A stretch of DNA of 9,261 nt from JAQGJA01 sp965651535. GTDB lineage: Bacteria; Pseudomonadota; Alphaproteobacteria; Micavibrionales; SZUA-601. The stretch covers positions 1 to 9,261 of the forward strand of contig CBFGSX010000057.1 in assembly GCA_965651535.1 (NCBI GenBank). The letters run 5' to 3'. The number at the start of each line of letters is the position of its first letter. Within the stretch, counting starts at the first letter, position 1. The notes under the pieces are model-generated. The model was not told the origin of the DNA and did not search any database. It saw only the letters and a program-made list of their open reading frames with translations. The position numbers and the translations under genes are program-made. This document shows, in pieces, positions 1 to 9,261 of the stretch.

Positions 1-436
1 TAAGCGTTATATTTCTCGGCGGCGGCGAATTGCAGCTCCAGCAATTTAATTTTTTCTTCGATATGCTGGCGGGCATGGGTGTCAAGATTATCGTTGGCCA
101 GTTCTTCCTCGAGATGGGCGATGTCGCGCGCCACTTTGTCGGCGACGATCTTGACCACCGGCGTGATATGCGGCGTCAGAACCGTGCAATGGTTGTTGCC
201 GATATCGGCAAAACCGCCCGTGATGAAATAATGAACCATGTGATGATTGGCACGCACCACCGACACGACACCGGCGCGCAACCCCGCCAGCATCGGCGTG
301 TGACCCGCCATGACCATAAAATCGCCTTCTTCGCCCGGCAGCACGACACGCTCCTCCGATGTCGCAACCTCGACTTTCTCGGGGGCGACAAGTTCGAATT
401 GAAACTGCCGCTGGTTGACGACGAAGTTTTCAACCA

Positions 437-437
<1 letters not shown>
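1..437 (-). CDS. atpC: F1F0 ATP synthase epsilon subunit (3' edge at window boundary)
   Basis: The epsilon subunit sits on the central stalk of F1 with gamma and helps couple and inhibit ATP hydrolysis. The frame translates to 145 residues from ATG at 437. The N-terminal beta-sandwich runs to about residue 85, with the typical VLPGEEGDF and GHTPML segments at 32-50. A charged helical C-terminus follows (about 95-145, containing HLEEEL). The next codon begins TA at the window edge, so the gene probably stops there; 145 residues is close to the usual 130-140. Its ATG shares one base with the atpD stop (TAATG), which suggests translational coupling, with a weak GAGG upstream. It is the last atp gene visible in the operon. 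The family assignment is from protein similarity recognised by eye. Only the stop codon is unseen. Confidence 0.93.
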
Positions 438-1888
<1,451 letters not shown>

Positions 1889-2788
1889 TTATGCGCTGGC
1901 TTCGGCGCCAGCGACGATTTCCGAAACTTCCTTGGTGATATAAGCCTGACGCGCGCGGTTATACGACAGCGTCAGACGGCTGATCATATCGCCCGCGTTG
2001 CGCGTGGCATTGTCCATCGCGGTCATGCGCGCGGCCTGTTCGCCTGCGGCGACCTCGAGCAGCACGCTATAAATCTGGGCTGCAATTTGCTGCGGGATCA
2101 GGCGCTCGAGTAAAACGCGCGCATCCGGCTCGAAAGTATAAATCCCGCGCTGTTCGTTGGGGTTGATCGCGCCGTGGCTTTCGACGGCATTCATGACCTT
2201 GTTCGAAATCTCGAACGGCACAAGCTGTCGCACGGTCGGTGCCTGAGTGATGATGTTTTTGAAAGCGCTATAGACGATATAGGCCTTGTCGAACCTGCCG
2301 TCGGAAAACATATCGGTGATATGGGTCGTAATCTTCTCCGCCGTTTCATAGCGTATCGCCAAGGGCATGGATTCGATGATCAAAGACGGGTATTCGCGGC
2401 GCAGTAAATCGCGCGTCTTGCGCCCGACGGTGATGACCTCGACCTCGCGGTTTTCTACCAGATTGCGGCTGATCTGGCGGCGCACTTCACGCACAAGATT
2501 GCCATTGAAGCCGCCGCACAATCCGCGATCCGCCGCCACCGCCACGATCAGGACACGGCGGTCTCGCCCCGTTCCGTCCAGAAGCGGAATGCGGTCGTCG
2601 CGCTGCCCGATGGCCAAAATAAGACGGGCCAAAGCCTCGCTCATTTTCTTGGCATAAGGGCGACCGGCCTCGGCGCGGGATTGCGCCTGGCGCAGCTTCG
2701 ACGCCGCGACCATTTTCATGGCCGACGTGATCTTGCGCGTGTTTTTCACGCTACTGATTCGAACGCGGAAGTCTTTTAAGCTCGGCAC
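1889..2788 (-). CDS. atpG: F1F0 ATP synthase gamma subunit (GTG start)
   Basis: Gamma is the rotating central shaft that links F0 proton flow to catalysis in beta. Starting from the GTG at 2788, the protein is 299 residues and begins with the family's PSLKDFRVRISSVKNT pattern. Further landmarks are KITSAMKMVAASKLR (19-33), DRGLCGGFN (88-96), and the C-terminal signature ITKEVSEIVAGAEA (284-297), which forms the end of the coiled-coil shaft. An in-frame ATG exists 16 codons upstream (2836), but it lies inside the alpha gene and adds a non-homologous RRPSDSC-type leader. The GTG instead has GGGGG five bases before it, starting right after the alpha TAG stop. The gene sits 10 bases after atpHA and 12 before atpD, consistent with one operon transcript. 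Confidence 0.95.
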   Translation of the reverse strand: MPSLKDFRVRISSVKNTRKITSAMKMVAASKLRQAQSRAEAGRPYAKKMSEALARLILAIGQRDDRIPLLDGTGRDRRVLIVAVAADRGLCGGFNGNLVREVRRQISRNLVENREVEVITVGRKTRDLLRREYPSLIIESMPLAIRYETAEKITTHITDMFSDGRFDKAYIVYSAFKNIITQAPTVRQLVPFEISNKVMNAVESHGAINPNEQRGIYTFEPDARVLLERLIPQQIAAQIYSVLLEVAAGEQAARMTAMDNATRNAGDMISRLTLSYNRARQAYITKEVSEIVAGAEASA

Positions 2789-2798
2789 AATCGCCCCC

Positions 2799-4904
<2,106 letters not shown>

Positions 4905-4957
4905 ATTTGATCGTATCTGACTATGAACGGTGTTACCTGTTTCACTAAAGTGGCGGC

Positions 4958-4986
4958 AGCATACGCAAATTGAAGGCTTTTGGCGA
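4958..4986 (-). promoter_or_regulatory. Possible sigma-70 type promoter for the atp operon
   Basis: On the minus strand, TCGCCA (4981-4986) and TATGCT (4958-4963) are separated by 17 bases, each matching the consensus at four or more positions. Transcription would begin near 4950, giving a leader of about 45 bases before the delta start. A GACTC site (4985-4989) overlaps the -35 box. The match was made by eye and is weak. Read-through from priA, which points the same way, is an alternative source of transcript. Confidence 0.25.
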
Positions 4987-5070
4987 GTCCAAAACAATGT
5001 TGCGACCGCGCCGAGTTTAACACGGTTTCCTCACAGATTTAACCCCATCTCTCCGGCCAAGACATTGTAT

Positions 5071-5111
5071 ATAATCAATATATATCAATAGCTTATATCA
5101 ATTAAAGCTAT
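5071..5111. repeat. AT-rich direct repeats and small inverted repeat between priA and atpHA
   Basis: Three copies of an A-T(A)-ATCAAT unit occur: ATAATCAAT at 5071-5079, ATATCAAT at 5082-5089 and ATATCAAT at 5095-5102. The TCAAT cores are 10 and 13 bases apart. An inverted repeat, ATAGCTT (5088-5094) and AAGCTAT (5105-5111), spans the priA stop codon with a 10-base loop. The tract is far more AT-rich than its surroundings. It lacks the GC-rich stem and T-run of an intrinsic terminator in either direction. It could be an upstream element, a protein-binding site or simply relaxed sequence at a gene end. The remaining spacer (4905-5070) holds only the possible promoter. Confidence 0.4.
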
Positions 5112-7296
5112 ACGGGTCGATATCGACCTGCACGCGTACGCCCGGGGCATCCGGCACGGCCGCCAGCCAATCTGCTACAAATTTCTGGATCTGCACGTTG
5201 CGCGGCGCCTTGACTAACAGGCGGTAGCGGTAATTATTGCGCACCTTGAAGAGCGGCGCCTGAGCCGGGCCAAGCACATGAAAACCCTCGATATTCGGCG
5301 CGTGACGCGCCAGCGCATCGGCGTGGCGTTTGGCTTTGTCCTCATATTTCGAGCTAATGATGATCGCGGCCAAACGACCGGCGGGCGGCATATGCGCCGC
5401 CGCGCGCTCCTGCGCCTCGACCTCGAGAAACGCATCGCGGTCGTTCTTCAATAATGTCTGGATGACTCGGTGATCGGGCATGAAGCTCTGCACCAACACA
5501 TGGCCGGGATGTTCGCCCCTGCCTGCGCGCCCCGCCACCTGATGTAAAACCTGAAATGTCCGTTCACCCGCGCGCAGATCGCCGCCGCCCAAACCCAGAT
5601 CGGCATCGACCACGCCCACCAGAGTCAAAAGCGGGAAATGATGCCCTTTGGCCACAATCTGCGTGCCGATGAGAATATCGATCTCGCGCCGCTCGATCCG
5701 GTGCAACGTATCGGCCAGAACCGCGACGGATTTTTGCGTGTCGCTCGACAAGACGGCCACGCGCTTGTCGGGGAAGAATTTCTTCACCTCGTCCTCGATG
5801 CGCTCGACGCCCGGCCCGATCGGCACAAGAGAATCCTCGGCGCCGCAACTCGCGCAGTTTTTCGGCGGCGGCGCGTGCCAACCGCAATGATGGCACATCA
5901 ATCCGCCATGATGGCGGTGCTGCACCAGCCACGCCGTGCAGCGCGGGCATTCCACGCGATGACCGCAGGCACGGCACAACGTCAGCGGCGCAAAACCGCG
6001 ACGGTTCAGGTAAAGCATCACCTGTTCGCCTTTGGCCAATGTTTCTTTCATCGCTTCAATCAAAGGCGGTGACAAAAATTCCGTGCGGCGGATTTTCTGG
6101 GCGCGCATATCGACGATTTCAATCTCGGGCAGTTGCGCCTCGGCAAAGCGTCCCGGCAACTTGATCCAGCCGTATTTCCCTGTCTGTGCCTGATGATAGG
6201 TTTCAAGGCTGGGTGTCGCCGAGACGAGAATGACGGGCCTATTCTCAATCTGCGCGCGCTTGATCGACAAATCGCGCGCATTGTAAAAAATTCCCTCTTC
6301 CTGTTTATAGGAAGAGTCATGTTCCTCGTCGACGACAATCAGGCCCAGATCGGCATAAGGCAGGAACAAAGCCGAGCGCGCGCCCAAAATCACCTGCGCC
6401 TGACCGTGCACAATGGCTTTCAAATTGCGGCGGCGCTGCGCCGGCGTCAGATGCGAATGCCATGTCACAGGCGCAAGCCCGAAACGTCGCGCGAAACGAT
6501 CGACAAATTGCGCCGTCAGCGCGATCTCGGGCATCAGCACCAGAACCTGTTTTCCCTGTTCCAGAACGCGCTTGATCGCCGCGAAATAAACCTCGGTCTT
6601 GCCCGAGCCCGTCACCCCGTCCAGCAGCGTGACGGAGAATTTCCGTTCATCAACCAGCGCCGCGAGTTTATCCGCCGCCTCCTGCTGGGCGGGGTTATAA
6701 GTCGGCAAAGCGATTTGTTTCGTATCGGTGATTTGTTCCGTCGGAGCTTCGGCGCTGACGCTGATGGCGTCCAGCACGCCGTCCTCGATCATTTTCTTGA
6801 GAACGGAATCGGATACACCCGTTGCGGTTTTGATTTCGGTACGCGTCATCGCCGCGCCGCTGCCCAGAAGATCGACGACTTTCTGCCGCGCTTCTGTTTT
6901 TTGCGGCGGCATACCCAAAGACGACAGACGCAATCTTGTAATCTCGGGCGTTTTGCGCGTCACATCCGCAATCGGCAGCGCCATGCGCAAAAATGCTCCC
7001 AAGGGCGAAACCGTGTATTGCGCCGACCATTCCAGAAAATGCCGCAGATTCTCCGACAAGGCCGGAAAATCCGGCAAAGGAGTCAGCTCCTTGATTTTTT
7101 CTGGCGCAAGATCGGGAACGCCGATATTTTCCCAGACCACGCCCAAAGTTGGCTCGGCATCGCCTTTTTTGCCAAAGGGAATCCGCACCACCTGCCCCGG
7201 CACGACGGCATCATTCGCCGCCACGCGATAGGTATAGCGCTTGGAGACGGGCCGCAGGGGCACGACGGCGGCATAAGCGGTTTCGGGGCTTTTCAT
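5098..7296 (-). CDS. priA: Primosomal protein N' (replication restart helicase PriA)
   Basis: PriA is a cytoplasmic superfamily 2 DNA helicase that recognises abandoned replication forks and starts reloading of the replicative helicase. The 732-residue length equals that of the E. coli protein as I recall it. The N-terminal DNA-binding region (1 to about 110) contains the RIPFGKK stretch. A winged-helix-like segment follows (about 140-190), then Walker A GVTGSGKT (227-234), the DEEH box (323-326), and eight zinc-binding cysteines (441, 444, 450, 453, 468, 471, 481, 484) with the family's paired spacing. Motif V is [12 protein letters not shown] (544-555) and motif [11 protein letters not shown] (586-594). 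The end, DIDPYSFN, is typical. The ATG at 7296 is preceded at once by a G-run (GGGGGG), too close for a standard ribosome site, but in-frame upstream alternatives are absent. It precedes atpHA on the same strand and is divergent from the transaldolase gene. Confidence 0.97.
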   Translation of the reverse strand: MKSPETAYAAVVPLRPVSKRYTYRVAANDAVVPGQVVRIPFGKKGDAEPTLGVVWENIGVPDLAPEKIKELTPLPDFPALSENLRHFLEWSAQYTVSPLGAFLRMALPIADVTRKTPEITRLRLSSLGMPPQKTEARQKVVDLLGSGAAMTRTEIKTATGVSDSVLKKMIEDGVLDAISVSAEAPTEQITDTKQIALPTYNPAQQEAADKLAALVDERKFSVTLLDGVTGSGKTEVYFAAIKRVLEQGKQVLVLMPEIALTAQFVDRFARRFGLAPVTWHSHLTPAQRRRNLKAIVHGQAQVILGARSALFLPYADLGLIVVDEEHDSSYKQEEGIFYNARDLSIKRAQIENRPVILVSATPSLETYHQAQTGKYGWIKLPGRFAEAQLPEIEIVDMRAQKIRRTEFLSPPLIEAMKETLAKGEQVMLYLNRRGFAPLTLCRACGHRVECPRCTAWLVQHRHHGGLMCHHCGWHAPPPKNCASCGAEDSLVPIGPGVERIEDEVKKFFPDKRVAVLSSDTQKSVAVLADTLHRIERREIDILIGTQIVAKGHHFPLLTLVGVVDADLGLGGGDLRAGERTFQVLHQVAGRAGRGEHPGHVLVQSFMPDHRVIQTLLKNDRDAFLEVEAQERAAAHMPPAGRLAAIIISSKYEDKAKRHADALARHAPNIEGFHVLGPAQAPLFKVRNNYRYRLLVKAPRNVQIQKFVADWLAAVPDAPGVRVQVDIDPYSFN

Positions 7297-7318
7297 CCCC
7301 CCATCATCGGGCTAGAAT
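7290..7318 (+). promoter_or_regulatory. Possible promoter of the transaldolase-DUF484 operon
   Basis: TTTTCA (7290-7295) and TAGAAT (7313-7318) are spaced by 17 bases. The -10 box matches consensus at five of six positions, the -35 at four. Transcription would start near 7325, leaving a leader of about 16 bases that still includes the ribosome site GAAGG (7329-7333). The -35 box overlaps the priA start codon, so the two divergent genes would share or compete for this 44-base region. A GAATC site (7315-7319) overlaps the -10 box. This is a by-eye prediction. Confidence 0.35.
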
Positions 7319-7340
7319 CGGCAAAAGGGAAGGTCTTGCC

Positions 7341-7997
7341 ATGCAGTTTTTCATCGACACCGCCGATCTGAACGAAATTAAATCCCTGTATGCGGCGGGT
7401 TTCGTAGACGGGGTGACCACCAACCCGAGTTTGGTCGCGCAAAGCGGCAAGAACTTTCTCGATCTCGTCAAGGACATCGCGAAAATCATCCCCGGCCCGG
7501 TCAGCGCCGAGGTTGCCGCCACGGATTTCGACACCATGATGGCGGAGGCGAAGAAACTCGCCGCCATCGCCAAGAATATCGTCATCAAAGTCCCTTTAAC
7601 CGAAGACGGTCTGAAAGCCTGCAAGGCGCTGACGGAAAAAAGCATCAAGACGAATGTCACGCTGTGTTTTACCGCTGTGCAAGCCTTGCTGGCGGCCAAG
7701 GCGGGGGCGACCTATGTCTCGCCCTTTATCGGACGGCTGGACGATACCGGCGAAAACGGCATCCAGCTGATCCGCGACATCATCGAAATTTACAAGAACT
7801 ATCCGGTTTTTCGCACCAAGGTGCTGGCAGCCTCGATCCGCAGCGCGGATCATGTCAAAAACTCGGCGCTCGCAGGCGCTCACGTCGCCACCATCCCGCC
7901 GAAAATCCTGCGCGAGATGTTCAAACACCCGCTGACCGACAAGGGTGTGGCCACCTTTGTCACGGATTGGCAAAAAACCGGACAGAGTATATTATGA
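7341..7997 (+). CDS. tal: Transaldolase of the short TalC/FSA family
   Basis: A class I, Schiff-base enzyme of the non-oxidative pentose phosphate pathway, it moves a dihydroxyacetone unit from sedoheptulose-7-phosphate to glyceraldehyde-3-phosphate in the cytoplasm. At 218 residues it fits the short single-barrel subfamily. Landmarks are FIDTADL with D6, GVTTNPS (24-30), the Schiff-base lysine in VIKVP (K83), KTNVTLCF (103-110), [11 protein letters not shown] (125-135), AASIRS (163-168) and HPLTDKG (196-202). SAEV carries glutamate (E57) where E. coli fructose-6-phosphate aldolase has glutamine, so I favour transaldolase over FSA activity. Such genes are often labelled fsa. The ATG at 7341 has AAGGGAAGG upstream with seven bases spacing; a longer frame starting at 7149 is opposite priA and not homologous. 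Its stop overlaps the start of the DUF484 gene, suggesting coupling. Confidence 0.95.
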   Translation: MQFFIDTADLNEIKSLYAAGFVDGVTTNPSLVAQSGKNFLDLVKDIAKIIPGPVSAEVAATDFDTMMAEAKKLAAIAKNIVIKVPLTEDGLKACKALTEKSIKTNVTLCFTAVQALLAAKAGATYVSPFIGRLDDTGENGIQLIRDIIEIYKNYPVFRTKVLAASIRSADHVKNSALAGAHVATIPPKILREMFKHPLTDKGVATFVTDWQKTGQSIL

Positions 7998-8650
7998 GCG
8001 TTATGACGAAGATGACCCCCGAAAGCGTGCTTGATTTCCTGCGGAGCAATCCCGACTTCCTGTCGCAACATCCTGAATTGCTGCCCGAACCGCCCCTGCA
8101 AACGGGCAATGTCGTGAATTTCCAGCAAGCCATGGTGACAAAGCTGCGCCAGGACAAGCAAAAATCCGACGACCGCACGCGCAGCATGGTGGACAATGCC
8201 CGCCAGAACATGACGCTGTTGTCGCGCATTCATGCCGCCGTCGTCCGCCTGTCCGAGGCGCGGCATTTCGAAGATCTGAACACGATCATCAACGACGAAT
8301 TGCCGCTGATGCTTGAGGTCGATGTCGTCGCGCTGGTGATGGAAGGCGAACCGACCGACCAGACCGCCTGCGCCCGCTTTGTCGAGCCGGGCATGATCGA
8401 CGCTTTCCTCGAAGGGCAGGACAGCCTGCTTCATACCAATATGAACGGCGATGAACGGCTTTACGGCCCGGCTTCCCGCCTTGTCAAATCCCAGGCCTTG
8501 CTGCGCCTGACCATGCCGCAGGAAAGCCCCGACGCGCTGCTGGTCTTCGGCAGCCGCGACCCGCTGATGTTCACCGACGGTCAGGGCACGGAACTGATCG
8601 CCTTTTTGGGCGACGTCGTCGAGCGGTTGATCCGCCGCTTTACCAGCTAG
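7994..8650 (+). CDS. DUF484 family protein (GAF-like)
   Basis: This 218-residue protein belongs to the DUF484 family, whose function is not established; its C-terminal half is predicted to have a GAF-like fold. The N-terminus shows the family pattern [20 protein letters not shown] (11-30), followed by [15 protein letters not shown] (40-54), a charged helix likely to form a coiled coil (about 45-90). The GAF-like part runs from about 93 to 215 and ends in [18 protein letters not shown] and a closing helix. The ATG at 7994 overlaps the transaldolase TGA (ATGA) and gives translational coupling; ATGs at 8003 and 8012 are alternatives. From memory, DUF484 often precedes xerC in Proteobacteria, hence a suspected link to chromosome dimer resolution, but xerC is not the next gene here. 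The stop is TAG and is in frame with the following gene. Confidence 0.88.
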   Translation: MSVMTKMTPESVLDFLRSNPDFLSQHPELLPEPPLQTGNVVNFQQAMVTKLRQDKQKSDDRTRSMVDNARQNMTLLSRIHAAVVRLSEARHFEDLNTIINDELPLMLEVDVVALVMEGEPTDQTACARFVEPGMIDAFLEGQDSLLHTNMNGDERLYGPASRLVKSQALLRLTMPQESPDALLVFGSRDPLMFTDGQGTELIAFLGDVVERLIRRFTS

Positions 8651-8656
8651 CATCCC

Positions 8657-9261
8657 ATGCAGATTACGCCTGTCAAAACAGATATTGTAAATCCGGGCGA
8701 TTCCCTTGAAGAACTGATTGAAAACGCCCTGTCTGGCCTACAGGAAAATACCGTTCTTTGCATCTCGTCGAAAATCGTCAGCTTGTGCGAGAATACCCTT
8801 GTCGAAAAATCGTCCTATCCGAACAAACGCGAGCTGATTATACGCGAGGCCCAAGCCTATCTGCCTGACGACGTTTCAAATCCGTATAATGTCCACCTGA
8901 CAATCACAAAAAACCTTTTAATTCCTACCGCTGGCATTGACGAGTCGAACGCCAAAGACATTTACATCCTTTATCCACGCGACACGATGGCGTCGGCCTT
9001 CGGCCTATGGACACACCTCAGAAAAAAATACCGGATTCGAAATCTGGGCATCTTGATCACTGACAGCCGCTCGACACCGTTGCGCCGCGGTGTCACCGGA
9101 GTCGGTATCGGATGGTGCGGTTTTTCGCCGCTTTACGATTACGTTGGGAAAACGGATTGTTTCGGGCGTGAGCTGACCTTTACCAAGGTGAATATGCTTG
9201 ACGCGCTGGCTGCTCCAGCCGTGCTGTTTATGGGTGAAGGCAACGAACAAACGCCTCTGGC
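8657..9261 (+). CDS. CofE-type gamma-glutamyl ligase, partial (F420-0 or folate ligase-like)
   Basis: An open frame of 201 complete codons runs off the window end; about 50 more residues would be expected from a family length near 250. Motifs of the CofE family, which adds gamma-linked glutamate to a cofactor using a nucleotide triphosphate and divalent metal, are visible: PGDSLEELI (13-21), CISSKIVSLCE (35-45), AGIDESNA (92-99), ITDSRSTPLRRGVTGVGIG (134-152) and DYVGKTDCFGREL (161-173). The ending FMGEGNEQTPL resembles, from memory, the subgroup annotated as putative folate gamma-glutamate ligases rather than true F420 enzymes. The ATG at 8657 lies six bases after the DUF484 stop with no clear ribosome site. 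GC by my count is about 47% over 8701-9000 against about 63% over 8281-8580, and it uses ATA, CTA, TTA and AGA codons, suggesting transfer. The substrate is unproven, and any C-terminal extra domain cannot be seen. Confidence 0.85.
   Translation, partial: MQITPVKTDIVNPGDSLEELIENALSGLQENTVLCISSKIVSLCENTLVEKSSYPNKRELIIREAQAYLPDDVSNPYNVHLTITKNLLIPTAGIDESNAKDIYILYPRDTMASAFGLWTHLRKKYRIRNLGILITDSRSTPLRRGVTGVGIGWCGFSPLYDYVGKTDCFGRELTFTKVNMLDALAAPAVLFMGEGNEQTPL

Noticed and set aside
4905..4997. 31-residue N-terminal extension of the delta-alpha protein from ATG 4997
   Set aside because: The extension has no similarity to delta and would cover the predicted promoter; ATG 4904 begins the normal delta sequence.
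5088..5111. Intrinsic terminator after priA
   Set aside because: The 7-base stem is AT-rich and no T-run follows on the minus strand, so it is listed only as an inverted repeat.
6133..7371. 412-codon open frame on the plus strand opposite priA
   Set aside because: Same low-complexity Arg/Gln-rich character, covers the conserved PriA motifs in antisense, and runs into the transaldolase gene in another frame.
7880..8653. 257-codon minus-strand frame opposite the DUF484 gene
   Set aside because: No family resemblance, while the plus strand encodes a good DUF484 protein coupled to its upstream neighbour.

Overview
The window looks like the chromosome of an alphaproteobacterium of moderately high GC. 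On the minus strand it carries a five-subunit F1 ATP synthase cluster in the order delta-alpha-gamma-beta-epsilon with no F0 genes beside it. It is led by priA and flanked divergently by a short transaldolase and a DUF484 gene. From memory this neighbourhood (DUF484 / transaldolase / priA / atpHAGDC) recurs in Alphaproteobacteria. The exact lineage cannot be fixed from the sequence.

Layout. Minus strand, read right to left: priA (5098-7296), a 193-base AT-rich spacer with a possible promoter, atpH and atpA joined into one 701-codon reading frame (2799-4904), atpG with a GTG start (1889-2788), atpD (437-1876), and atpC (from 437, leaving the window at position 1 next to its probable stop). The atp genes are tightly packed: 10 bases, 12 bases and a 1-base overlap at the three junctions. 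Plus strand: a transaldolase gene (7341-7997) divergent from priA across 44 bases, a DUF484 gene (7994-8650) overlapping it by four bases, and a partial CofE-type gamma-glutamyl ligase (8657 to the window end). There is no gene-free stretch over 300 bases. I saw no tRNA, rRNA, CRISPR array or insertion sequence.

How the genes work together. atpHA, atpG, atpD and atpC would supply the whole F1 sector (delta, alpha, gamma, beta, epsilon). The F0 membrane part must be encoded elsewhere. PriA restarts stalled replication forks. The transaldolase belongs to the non-oxidative pentose phosphate pathway. DUF484 is of unknown function. The last gene resembles F420-0:glutamate ligase, and it may act on folate instead.

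Most notable points: (1) the uninterrupted delta-alpha fusion, which conflicts with the normal 1:3 delta:alpha stoichiometry unless alpha is also made by internal initiation or the product is cleaved; (2) the lower-GC CofE-like gene, sitting where related genomes, as I recall, often have xerC.
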